Shown here: positions 5,700 through 14,105 of the stretch, piece after piece | How the letters are laid out: every line of letters begins with the position of its first letter | Numbering within the stretch: position 1 is the first letter of the stretch | NCBI RefSeq assembly: GCF_017255185.1 | Contig: NZ_JAFKCZ010000005.1 | Span: 1 to 64,000 of the forward strand | Reading direction: 5' to 3' | DNA: 64,000 nucleotides | Origin: Parahaliea mediterranea | GTDB taxonomy: Bacteria > Pseudomonadota > Gammaproteobacteria > Pseudomonadales > Halieaceae | The notes under the pieces: generated by a model | Told to the model about the DNA's origin: nothing | Seen by the model: the letters and a program-made list of their open reading frames with translations, nothing else | Database searches by the model: none | Translations under genes and position numbers: made by a program

Positions 5700-7730
5700 T
5701 CACATCCCCGCGGCAATCTCCGCCTTGCGAATCAACTGCACCAGCTCAGACCGGTAACCATAGGGATCATCGCCGCGATTATCCTGCGCCAGTTCCAGCG
5801 CCTTGTTATAGTCCCAGTCGCCGCTGTACTTGCCGCCACGCAGCAGTTCGGCGAAGCCGGCCACGGCGGCGGCGAAGCGGGTTTCGCGCAGGGCGGTGGC
5901 GTCGGTGGTGTCGGCGATGGTGATCGGCTGGCTGATCAGTTGTGACTTATCCTGCTCCGGCAGTTTGTAGCGCAGCTTGAGGAAGCCGTATTCGCCGGCC
6001 TTGGTGTCGGTGGCCTCGTCCGCGCCGCGCTGGTAGCGGGACTCGGAGAAGGCGCCGCTGTTGCTGCCCGCGGGGGTGATTTCGTAGAGGGCGGTGACGC
6101 TGTGTCCGGCGCCGATGTCGCCGGCGTCGACGGCGTCGTTGTTGAAGTCTTCCTCGGCGAGGATGCGGGTTTCATAGCCCAGCAGGCGGTACTCGCTGAC
6201 AGTGGCAGGGTTGAACTCCACCTGGATCTTCACGTCCTTGGCGATGGGGAAGAGGCTGGAGGTGGCCTCGTCCACCAGTACCTTTTGCGCCTCGCCCAGA
6301 GTGTCGATGTAGGCGGCGACGCCGTTGCCGTTTTGGGCCAGGGCCTGCATCAGAGTGTCGTGGTAGTTGCCCTCGCCGAAACCGAGCACCGATAGGAACA
6401 CGCCGGACTCGCGCTTGCGCTCGACAAAGCCCCGAAGCTCTTCGCTGTTCTGGATGCCCACGTTGAAGTCGCCGTCGGTGGCGAGCAGGATGCGGTTGAC
6501 GCCGTCCTCGATGAAGTTGGCCTCCGCCAGCTGGTAGGCAAGTTGAATGCCGGCGCCACCAGCGGTGGAGCCGCCCGCCTGCAGCTGGCCGAGGGCGGCG
6601 AGGATTTTACGTTTTTCCTTGACCGGGGTGGGTTCCAGCACGGTGCCCGCGGCGCCGGCATAGACGACGATGGAAACGGTGTCCTCGGGTTGCAGGCGTG
6701 ACAGTAGCAGGCTCATGGACTGTTTGACCAAGGGCAACTTGTCCGGGCTGTTCATGGAGCCGGAGACATCGAGCAGGAACACCAGGTTGGCGCGCGGTTG
6801 CGGGCCGGACAGCTCATAGCCCTGGATGCCGATGCGCACCAGCTTGTTACCGGCCTTCCAGGGCGCGTCGATCACCGCGATGTCGGTGTTGAAGGGCGTG
6901 CCGCGATCCGCCGGCAGGGGATAGGCGTAGGGGAAGTAGTTGACCATTTCCTCTACGCGCACCGCCGCCTTCTGCGGCAGCACGCCCTGGTTCAGCTGAC
7001 GGCGCACGAAGCTGTAGGCGGCGGTGTCCACATCGATGGAGAAGGTGGAGACCGGCGCCTCGCTTACCCGCTTGATGGGGTTGGCGTCGGTAGTTTCGAA
7101 GCGGTCGCGGCCCTGGTCCTGGTAGTAGGGAGAGGTGGTGTCATCAGCTACCATTTGTTGGCGCGATTCGCTTGCTACGATCTCCTCCAATTGCGGGGCG
7201 CCAGGTACGTTTGCGGAAAAGTCCGCGTTGGCCTGCACACTCGGGGCTAACTTGCGCACCTGCATTTCAACCTGTTGTGTTGGCGGCGGCACGGTAAGTT
7301 TAACGGCGGTGGACTTTCGCTCCTCCCCACGAGACGCTTCGACCTGAACCACTTCGGGGATTGGCGAGGCCTCGCGTGCCGCGGCCCGAGGCCGTTCAAG
7401 CTCATCCGCTCCATCAAACCCACTAAACTGCGGCATCTGCATGGCAATCAACACCCCCACCACCAGCACGGCGGCGCTCGCCATGCCGCTGTACAGCCAG
7501 CGCTGGAAGGGGGATTCGGCGGTAAATACGTTCATGATTCTTCTCCCGATTGACGGTGTGTCGGGAGTGGGACGCCGCGGTTGGGCGAATCCTTGGGTGT
7601 CCGCCGGATTTTTTTCCGCCTGGGTCTCGTCGAAGCTGCGCAGGGCCGCGGCCACGGCGCGCTGCCTGGCGTCTTCGCGGGGCTTGTCGTCGAGTGTGTC
7701 GAACAGCTGTTTCAGGTCGTCGTCATTCAT
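5700..7730 (-). CDS. membrane-anchored VWA-domain protein (YfbK-like)
   Basis: A 676-residue protein. Residues 1-75 are a cytoplasmic acidic/helical segment, 79-97 a single membrane anchor, then a proline-rich linker, a vWA_N-like region (about 200-310) and a von Willebrand A domain. Its metal site DVSGS is at 321-325, with the later 'STAGGAGI' threonine and 'ATDGDFNVG' aspartate, so MIDAS is complete. The C-terminal part matches the DUF3520 region of YfbK-like proteins. The start overlaps the sigma-factor stop (ATGA), so the two are co-translated. The N-terminal cytoplasmic segment plus one membrane anchor is the architecture of an anti-sigma factor, here fused to a periplasmic VWA sensor; this role is inferred. 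Confidence 0.85.
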   Translation of the reverse strand: MNDDDLKQLFDTLDDKPREDARQRAVAAALRSFDETQAEKNPADTQGFAQPRRPTPDTPSIGRRIMNVFTAESPFQRWLYSGMASAAVLVVGVLIAMQMPQFSGFDGADELERPRAAAREASPIPEVVQVEASRGEERKSTAVKLTVPPPTQQVEMQVRKLAPSVQANADFSANVPGAPQLEEIVASESRQQMVADDTTSPYYQDQGRDRFETTDANPIKRVSEAPVSTFSIDVDTAAYSFVRRQLNQGVLPQKAAVRVEEMVNYFPYAYPLPADRGTPFNTDIAVIDAPWKAGNKLVRIGIQGYELSGPQPRANLVFLLDVSGSMNSPDKLPLVKQSMSLLLSRLQPEDTVSIVVYAGAAGTVLEPTPVKEKRKILAALGQLQAGGSTAGGAGIQLAYQLAEANFIEDGVNRILLATDGDFNVGIQNSEELRGFVERKRESGVFLSVLGFGEGNYHDTLMQALAQNGNGVAAYIDTLGEAQKVLVDEATSSLFPIAKDVKIQVEFNPATVSEYRLLGYETRILAEEDFNNDAVDAGDIGAGHSVTALYEITPAGSNSGAFSESRYQRGADEATDTKAGEYGFLKLRYKLPEQDKSQLISQPITIADTTDATALRETRFAAAVAGFAELLRGGKYSGDWDYNKALELAQDNRGDDPYGYRSELVQLIRKAEIAAGM

Positions 7731-8260
7731 ACTTCGGCTCCCGGCTGTACCGTTTCGCGCAGCCGTTTGCGGATTTCGTGCAGCCGCCAGGACACGGTGG
7801 ACTCGCGTAGCCCCAGCACTTCGGCGGCCTCGGCGTGGCTCAGGCCCTCGCCCAGCACCAGTACCAGGGCCTCGTGGTAGCCCTCGCCCATTTGCGCCAC
7901 CAGGGCCAGTACCTGGTCCAGCATCACCGCCGGCTCGGCGCTGTCCGCCGCGGTGAGGGTGTTGGGGTCGGTTCGATCATCCCGGGCCTCGGGCTTCTGC
8001 GCCCGGTACCAGTCCCGGGCACAGTTGATCACCAGGCGGTAGAGCCAGGAGCTAAAGGCGGACTCGAAGCGGAACTGGCCCAGGCCGCGGGCCAGCTTGA
8101 TGCAGGCCTGCTGGGTGATGTCCTCGGCGTCCCGGCGGTTGCCGCAGTATTTGCAGGCAAAGCGCAGCATCGCGTCGTAGTGTTGTTCCACCAGGCGTGC
8201 AAAGGCGTCGCGGTCGCCCCCTTGCGCGCGCCGGATGGTGTCCTCGAGGTCGGGTGTCAT
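7727..8260 (-). CDS. ECF-type RNA polymerase sigma factor
   Basis: A 177-residue sigma-70 family protein with only regions 2 and 4. Region 2 spans about residues 15-85 (FARLVEQHYDAMLRFA, RRDAEDITQQACIKLARGL, FSSWLYRLVINCARDWYR). Region 4 spans about 118-170 (YHEALVLVLGEGLSHAEAAE, LGLRESTVSWRLHEIRKRL). It redirects RNA polymerase to a small regulon. It is the first gene of a two-gene unit with the VWA membrane protein (ATGA overlap). No separate anti-sigma gene is present. Confidence 0.92.
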   Translation of the reverse strand: MTPDLEDTIRRAQGGDRDAFARLVEQHYDAMLRFACKYCGNRRDAEDITQQACIKLARGLGQFRFESAFSSWLYRLVINCARDWYRAQKPEARDDRTDPNTLTAADSAEPAVMLDQVLALVAQMGEGYHEALVLVLGEGLSHAEAAEVLGLRESTVSWRLHEIRKRLRETVQPGAEV

Positions 8261-8466
8261 GGCCGGCCCATGCCGTATTCACCCATGGGACGCGCGGGCG
8301 GCGCGAATCCTTGGGCGAGGCGCGTTTTTTTTGGCCGCCTTGCTTTCCACCGGGAGGCGGCACAAAACGGGAGGTGGACTTTCATGGGCGCGGCGCTTGT
8401 TGTCGTTGCCGCCACTATAGCAGGGTTGTTGCGTGGAGATATGGCGCGGGTATGCCGGGAGGGAAG

Positions 8467-8490
8467 CCGGGGCGCCGCGAAGCGCCCCGG
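8467..8490 (-). terminator. strong hairpin after the TonB receptor gene
   Basis: A perfect 9-bp GC-rich stem (CCGGGGCGC / GCGCCCCGG) with loop CGCGAA lies 10 bp past the stop of the 835-residue receptor on the minus strand. Confidence 0.65.
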
Positions 8491-8500
8491 TGGAGCGGTG

Positions 8501-11008
8501 CTAGAAGCGGTAGTTCGCGGTCAGGCCGATGGTGCGCGGCTGCACGATCATCTGCCGGTTGCCGTTGCCGTACCAGTTCTCGAACACCCCGGTGTCGTAG
8601 CTCCAGTAGGCGGCGGGGAAGGAGCCGGTCACGCCCTCCTCGTCGCCCAGGTTCTTGCCGTAGAGGGTCACGTCCCAGTTGGCCGACACCAGCGACAGGG
8701 AGGCGCCGAACAGCCAGAAGCTGTCGTGGGTCTCGTTGATTACCGAGTCCTGGTTGATGAAGTTCTCCGCCTCGGACTGGAAGTAGGCGTTCACCCGGCC
8801 CACCAGGGACCAGTCGCCGTCCAGCTCCCAGGTGTTGTCCAGGGCGCCGGAGAACACGTTTTCCGGGGTGCCGGGCAGGGTGGAGCCAGAGGGTGCCACC
8901 ACGTTGCCGCTCTGCGGGCTGATGAAGTCCTCGTCCAGCTCGCCCTGCACGTAGGTGTAGCCCAGGCGATAGTGCAGGCTGTTGCCGAGGTAGCCGTCCA
9001 GCTCCAGCTCGATGCCCTGGGTGCTGGCCTCGTCGCCGTTGGCGGCGAGGAAGAAGCCGTACCAGTCGGAGGTGGTGTTGAGCTGGGGGTCGTTCCACTG
9101 CACGTAGAAGGCCGAAGCGCTGTAGGTGACGCTGTCCAGCCGGCCTTTGACGCCCAGCTCGTAGTTGACCACCGTGTCCTTGTCGTAGGTGCGGATGGCC
9201 TCGGCGTTGGGCTCGCCGAAGTTGTCGCCGTTGTCGAAGCTGGGAATGGCGTTGGCGCCGCCGCGGCGGTAGCCCTCCGATACCGTGCCGTAGACCATGG
9301 CGGCGTCGTTCACGTCCCAGCTCACGTTGAGCTTGAGCAGGATATCGCTGTCATCGTCCTTCGACTGCGGCACCTCGGAGGAGGTCCAGCCCTCCACCAG
9401 GGGGAAGCCCATGATGGTGTCGTTGACCGTCTCGTTGTCGAACCAGCGGGCGCCGATGGTGGCGCGCAGGGTGTCGCTGAAGTTGTAGGTGAGGTCGCCG
9501 TAGACGGCCATCTCCTCGAACTGCACGTCGCGGCGGTACTCGAAGTCGCGCTCGGTCAGGCCGCTGTAGAAGCGCGGCCAGAAGTTGTCGCACACCGGGT
9601 CGCCGGTGGCGCGGCAGGCCTCGTTGAAGGCGTTCATGCCGGGGTTCCAGCTGTTCTGGTACACCATCAGGTCCTGGTCCATGTAGAACGCGCCCACCAG
9701 CCAGTCAAAGCCGGCCACGGACTCGTTGGATACCAGGCGCAGTTCCTGCACGAAGGTGTCGTCCTCGTAGCCGCGCTCGGCGCGCTGGGCCGGGCGCGGC
9801 CAGCCGGAGTAGCCGAAGGCGGTGATCCAGTCGCGGCTGGCCTCGGGGTCTTCCTCGCCGCCGCCGACCCACAGGCCGCCGTTGTCGGCGTCACCCACGC
9901 CCTCGTGGTCGTACCAGGAGGAGTTGGAGGTGAGGGTGGCGAAGCCCAGGTCCCACTCCAGGTCCAGGCTGAACAGGTCCACCTCGCGCGAGGACGGCTC
10001 CAGCAGTACCTGGCCGCTCTCGTGGTCGCCGTAGTCCTGATACAGGGGCGAGTCGACGGGCTGGTTGTTGTCCCCCAGGGTGGTGGCGCGGCGGGCGCCC
10101 ACCTCGTCCTCCTGGTGGTGGTAGCTGGCGCGCACGTGCAGGCGGTCGCTGATATCCCAGCCCAGGGCGGCGCGCACGTACTCGATTTCCACGTCGTCGG
10201 CGTCTTCTTCATTGGTGTAGCAGGCGTCGTTGAACAACACCTGCTGGTCGCTGGCGTCGCGGGGGCTGATGCAGCCGCCGCCAGTGTCGATCATCGGCTC
10301 GCCGAACTCGTTGAGGCGGTAGGCGTTCACGTAGTCGATCACGCCGTCGTTGTCGATGCGGCCCATCGAGGCGCGCAGGGCGACGCTGTCGCCAATGGGC
10401 ACGTTGATCATGCCGTACAGGTCGGTGTTGTCGCCCTCGGAACCCTCGGTCTGGCTGTAGGTGCCGCTGATCTGGCCCTCCAGCTCCGCGGGGTTGGGCT
10501 TGCGGGTGATGTAGCGCACGGTACCGCCCAGTGAGCCGGAGCCGTACAGCGTGCCCTGGGGACCGCGCAGCACTTCCACCCGCTCGATGTCGCGCAGCAC
10601 GAAGTTGGCGAACAGCGGGGTGTTGTCCACATAGGTCGACACCGTGGGTACCGCGTTCAGGCTGACGTCGCCGTTGAGGGAGCTGTCCACGTTGAGGCCG
10701 CGGATGATGATGCTGTTCACGGTGCCGGAGTTGCGATAACCGCGGTCCACCACCGACACCCCGGAGATGGCGCGCAGCAGGTCCGCCTGGTCGGTGATCT
10801 GCTGGGCCTCCAGCTCGTTGCCGCTCATTGCCGAGATGTTGTAGGGAATGTCCATCATCGACTGTTCGCGGGCGGAGGCGGTGACCAGGATTTCCTCCAG
10901 TACCACCTCCTGGGCCATGGCCGGCGCGGCGATGGCGCCCGCGGCGGACAGGGCGCCCGCCAGGGCCTTGCGCCGGAAACGGCGGCTGTGTGTGTTGGTT
11001 GTCGTCAT
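8501..11008 (-). CDS. TonB-dependent outer-membrane receptor
   Basis: An 835-residue receptor with a signal peptide (RRFRRKALAGALSAAG ... AMAQ), a TonB box region right after it (EEILVTASARE), a plug domain (near 'QADLLRAISGVSVVDRG', 'IIIRGLN', 'VEVLRGPQGTLYGSGS') and a C-terminal 22-strand barrel ending in a terminal Phe (NYRF). This subfamily (FecA/CirA-like, 'IRGLNVDSS') is common in marine gammaproteobacteria for import of siderophores, carbohydrates or other large ligands; the ligand is unknown. ATG at 11008 has GGGGAGA 7 nt upstream and begins the signal peptide, so a 27-residue upstream extension is rejected. The nitrilase-like gene upstream on the same strand may be co-transcribed. 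Confidence 0.93.
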   Translation of the reverse strand: MTTTNTHSRRFRRKALAGALSAAGAIAAPAMAQEVVLEEILVTASAREQSMMDIPYNISAMSGNELEAQQITDQADLLRAISGVSVVDRGYRNSGTVNSIIIRGLNVDSSLNGDVSLNAVPTVSTYVDNTPLFANFVLRDIERVEVLRGPQGTLYGSGSLGGTVRYITRKPNPAELEGQISGTYSQTEGSEGDNTDLYGMINVPIGDSVALRASMGRIDNDGVIDYVNAYRLNEFGEPMIDTGGGCISPRDASDQQVLFNDACYTNEEDADDVEIEYVRAALGWDISDRLHVRASYHHQEDEVGARRATTLGDNNQPVDSPLYQDYGDHESGQVLLEPSSREVDLFSLDLEWDLGFATLTSNSSWYDHEGVGDADNGGLWVGGGEEDPEASRDWITAFGYSGWPRPAQRAERGYEDDTFVQELRLVSNESVAGFDWLVGAFYMDQDLMVYQNSWNPGMNAFNEACRATGDPVCDNFWPRFYSGLTERDFEYRRDVQFEEMAVYGDLTYNFSDTLRATIGARWFDNETVNDTIMGFPLVEGWTSSEVPQSKDDDSDILLKLNVSWDVNDAAMVYGTVSEGYRRGGANAIPSFDNGDNFGEPNAEAIRTYDKDTVVNYELGVKGRLDSVTYSASAFYVQWNDPQLNTTSDWYGFFLAANGDEASTQGIELELDGYLGNSLHYRLGYTYVQGELDEDFISPQSGNVVAPSGSTLPGTPENVFSGALDNTWELDGDWSLVGRVNAYFQSEAENFINQDSVINETHDSFWLFGASLSLVSANWDVTLYGKNLGDEEGVTGSFPAAYWSYDTGVFENWYGNGNRQMIVQPRTIGLTANYRF

Positions 11009-11113
11009 AGTGTTCTCCCCGGAATACTTTTTATGCGGCTGTCGCGCTGTGTTGGTCATTGAAAACTTAATCGCGCGGGCGCCAAACACCTAGAGCCAGT
11101 TGCCAACTCCGGC

Positions 11114-11974
11114 TTAGTCCAGTTCCTCTCTGTTGGGGGTTGCCAGCTCCCCCAGCTGCGCCAGTGGGCCCTCGGCCCGGGCCCCCGGCGCGTAGGCTGG
11201 GAAGGCCACGGTGCTGTCGCGGAAGCTCTTCAGGGGCTGGCCCAGGCCGTGTACCCCGCGTTCGCGCACGCGGCGCACCAGCCCCAGGTCCACCTCCACC
11301 GGCATGATCTCGTCGCGTTCTCCGGCCTGGTGAATCACCTGGCCGTCCGGGCCCACAATGATCGAGCGGCCGTTGCCCAAATCGCCCGCCACGTTGATGT
11401 TGAAGAAGTAGCACTGGTTGCTGATCGCGTTGGCGCGGGCCAGGCACAGCTCCTGCTCGCGGTCGACGGTGTTGGTCATGGTCGGGCACAGGATCACCTC
11501 GGCCCCCAGCCAGGCCAGGTTGCGGGTGGTCTCCGGGAACCACTGGTCGTAGCAGATCGACACCCCGAAGCGGCCCACATCGGGCACGTCGAACACCAGG
11601 AAGTCCTCCCCCGGCCACACGCCCTTCTCGTAGGGGCAGAAGGGAAACTGCTTGCGGTAGCGGCCCACCGTCTCGCCCTGTGGATTGAACACCAGCGCGG
11701 TGTTGTACACGCGCAGTTCCTCGCGCTCGTAGATCGAGCCGGGCACTAGCCACAGGCCGGTGTCCCGGGCCAGTTCGGCATAGAAGGGCTCCGCCTCCCC
11801 GGGCAGTTCCTGGGCATTGATCGTGTCGGCGCCGTAGGAGGCCAGCTCCCCCAGCACCACCATCTGCACCCAGGGGAAGCGGCTGCGCACCTTGCGGATT
11901 TCCTTTTCGATCAGGTAGCGGTTGTCCCGGCCGGACAGTTCCAGTTGCAGCGCTGCAATGGCGAAGTGGCTCAT
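11114..11974 (-). CDS. nitrilase-superfamily carbon-nitrogen hydrolase
   Basis: A 286-residue CN_hydrolase protein with the complete Glu-Lys-Cys triad: E43 in 'LGELASYGAD', K108 in 'YRKQFPF' and C141 in 'ICYDQWFPE'. These enzymes hydrolyse amides, nitriles or carbamoyl groups through a thioester; the 'CYD.wfPE' form fits aliphatic amidase or N-carbamoyl-type members rather than aromatic nitrilases. The exact substrate is unknown. The ATG at 11974 starts at the conserved first beta strand (FAIAALQLE). It lies between a MocR-type regulator gene and a TonB receptor gene on the same strand, suggesting a regulated import-and-hydrolysis unit. Confidence 0.88.
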   Translation of the reverse strand: MSHFAIAALQLELSGRDNRYLIEKEIRKVRSRFPWVQMVVLGELASYGADTINAQELPGEAEPFYAELARDTGLWLVPGSIYEREELRVYNTALVFNPQGETVGRYRKQFPFCPYEKGVWPGEDFLVFDVPDVGRFGVSICYDQWFPETTRNLAWLGAEVILCPTMTNTVDREQELCLARANAISNQCYFFNINVAGDLGNGRSIIVGPDGQVIHQAGERDEIMPVEVDLGLVRRVRERGVHGLGQPLKSFRDSTVAFPAYAPGARAEGPLAQLGELATPNREELD

Positions 11975-12067
11975 CGGTGCCCCGTGTGTCGTTGCGAGTG
12001 AAGGTAGGTTGCCTGGCACTGTAACCGCGGCCCCGGGCGGGCCATAGTGCCAGTCGCGCGGCCCTTG

Positions 12068-13939
12068 TTAGGCCAGTTCCGTGTCGCCGCCCGGGTCGTC
12101 GTTGTCCGCGGCGTCGTCGCGGCGGTTGCGGCGCAGGATGGCGCGGTCGATCAACCAGCCGTCCTCGTCGAACAGCTTGATGATGTCGCCGTCCAGGCGC
12201 ACGTCGTAGACCCCGGTTTCGCCCCAGGCCCAGCGCGACCAGCGGCGGTGCCAGCGGTTGTTCGCGATCCACCACTGGCCGCTGTCGCGGTCCTCGTTAG
12301 AGTAGCCGGCGATGCCCACCAGGTCGCCGTCGGGGCAGATTTCGATGGTGCAGGGGTCGCCGTAGGCGATGATGCAGATCATGGTGGTGTCGGTCACCGC
12401 CGCGCGCAGGGCCTCGCCGGTGAGGTGCTCGCCGCGGGCGTCGGCGAAGGTCTCGGTCTTGTTGGCGGTGAGGTCGTGGAACAGGTCGCGCAGTTGCAGC
12501 ACGCCCTCGCGGATGCGCTCCACCGGGATGCCGGTGATGCCCAGGCGGAAGCAGTTGCGCGGCGCGTGGTCGGTGGCGTAGTAGTGGCGCACCGGCTCGA
12601 TCAGGATGCCCCGGCGCGCCGCCTCCTTGGCCACGAAGGTGTCGTCCAGGTCCTCGGGGCCGCGCACCCACAGGGCGCTGCCGCCCTGGGCCGGGGCCAG
12701 CTCGGCGTAGAACAGCATGTAGTAGTTGAGCGCCCGCCGCAGGGCGATCCAGCGCTCGCGGAAGGTCTCGTGCAGGTGCATCAGGAAGGTGTCGTAGTGG
12801 CCCAGGGACAGGAAGAAGGCCACCGTGCGCTGGTTGTTCAGGGGCGGGTGGCGCACCATCAGCCGGCGCAGCTTGCGCGCCTCGCGGATCACCTCCGGCG
12901 CCGCCACCATAAAGCCCAGCCGCAGGCCGGGGGAGAGCACCTTGCTCAGGCAGCTCATGTAGATCACCCGGTCCTCGCTGTCGAGGCTGCGCAGGGCGGG
13001 GTGGGGCGCGTTGAGGTAGTTGCTCTCGAACTCGAAGTCGTCCTCGATGATCAGTGCGTCCTGGCGCGAGGCCTGTTCGAGCAGGGCGCGGCGGCGCTCC
13101 ATGCTCATGGTCACCGCGGTGGGGGTCTGGTGGCTGGGGGTGACGTAGATCAGCTGGCAGTCGTCCAGCCGCTCGTCCACCAGCATGCCCTCCTCGTCCA
13201 CCGGCTGGTACACCAGCGGCGCGCCGCGCCGGGCCAGCAGGCGGCGCATCTCCGGGTAGCCCGGCTCCTCCACCGCCACCGGCACCTTCGAGTTCACCAG
13301 CAACTGCACCGCCAGGTACAGGGCCTGCTGGGTGCCCACGGTGACCAGGATTTCCTCCGGCCGCGCCTGGATACCGCGCCGCGGCAGGATGTGGGTGCGG
13401 ATCTGTTCGATCAGCATGGGGTCGTCGGCGTCGCCGGTTTCGCCGGCCCACTCGTTGATCTCGCGCACCCCCAGGGCCAGGCGGCTGGCCTCGCGCCACT
13501 CCTTCACCGGGTACAGGGAGGTGTCGAACTGGCCCTCGATAAAGGGGTAGGGGTATTGCTGCCAGTTGGGCGGGCAGCTGAATTCGGCGTCGGGGGTGAG
13601 GCGCCCCTTGAAACGCTCGCGCCAGCGCGGCGACAGGGTCCGCTCCGGCGGCGGCGCGCCCTCGAAGCCCACCCGGTCCTGGCGCACCTTCTCGTTGACG
13701 TACAGGCCGCTGCGCTCGCGGCTGATCAGGTAGCCCTCGTCCACCAGCTGCTGGTAGGCCAGCACCACGGTGTTGCGGGCCACCCCCAGTTGCTCCGATA
13801 GCTTGCGCGAGGAGGGCAGCCGGCGCCCCTCGGGAAAGGTGCCCAGCATGATCGCGTCCACCAGTTTCTGGCGGATCTGCGCCTGCAAGCTGAGCTCGGA
13901 GTCCGGGTCGAGGTAGATCAGGGTTTCATTCGGGGCCAT
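12068..13939 (-). CDS. MocR/PdxR-type GntR regulator with PLP domain and extra C-terminal domain
   Basis: A 623-residue protein. Residues 15-80 are a GntR winged helix (LPSSRKLSEQLGVARNTVVL). Residues 120-490 are a fold-type I aminotransferase domain with the PLP lysine K333 (SCLSKVLSPGLRLGF) and aspartates in 'IIEDDFEFE'. MocR proteins normally end near 470-500 residues. Here about 115 more follow, rich in Trp and charged residues ('SGQWWIANNRWHRRWSRW', 'DGDIIKLFDEDG'), plus an acidic tail. Such regulators sense amines or amino-acid-derived ligands through PLP. Candidate targets are the adjacent nitrilase and TonB receptor genes or the divergent dehydrogenase. Confidence 0.88.
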   Translation of the reverse strand: MAPNETLIYLDPDSELSLQAQIRQKLVDAIMLGTFPEGRRLPSSRKLSEQLGVARNTVVLAYQQLVDEGYLISRERSGLYVNEKVRQDRVGFEGAPPPERTLSPRWRERFKGRLTPDAEFSCPPNWQQYPYPFIEGQFDTSLYPVKEWREASRLALGVREINEWAGETGDADDPMLIEQIRTHILPRRGIQARPEEILVTVGTQQALYLAVQLLVNSKVPVAVEEPGYPEMRRLLARRGAPLVYQPVDEEGMLVDERLDDCQLIYVTPSHQTPTAVTMSMERRRALLEQASRQDALIIEDDFEFESNYLNAPHPALRSLDSEDRVIYMSCLSKVLSPGLRLGFMVAAPEVIREARKLRRLMVRHPPLNNQRTVAFFLSLGHYDTFLMHLHETFRERWIALRRALNYYMLFYAELAPAQGGSALWVRGPEDLDDTFVAKEAARRGILIEPVRHYYATDHAPRNCFRLGITGIPVERIREGVLQLRDLFHDLTANKTETFADARGEHLTGEALRAAVTDTTMICIIAYGDPCTIEICPDGDLVGIAGYSNEDRDSGQWWIANNRWHRRWSRWAWGETGVYDVRLDGDIIKLFDEDGWLIDRAILRRNRRDDAADNDDPGGDTELA

Positions 13940-14105
13940 GGCCAGATGGTACCCAAGCGCGGCGGCGGTGCAAGCTGCAAGGAAATGCCAGCGCTTTGTG
14001 GCCCCGGCCGCCGTGGTTGCGCGCCGCCGGCTCGCCTAGACTGGGCCGCGACATTGACGCCGCGCCGGCCCGCGCCCGCGCGGCCCGGCCACACAGGTGA
14101 ATCCC
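13940..14105. promoter_or_regulatory. divergent promoter region between the MocR gene and the dehydrogenase gene
   Basis: This 166-bp, very GC-rich region separates two divergently oriented genes and must carry both promoters. No clear -35/-10 pair was seen. An AGGTG ribosome binding site precedes the ATG at 14106. Confidence 0.4.

Noticed and set aside
7835-10534. A 899-codon plus-strand open frame across the sigma-factor and TonB receptor genes
   Set aside because: It is antisense to two clearly recognisable genes, has a Val/Gly/His-rich low-complexity translation with no motif, and results from high GC content.
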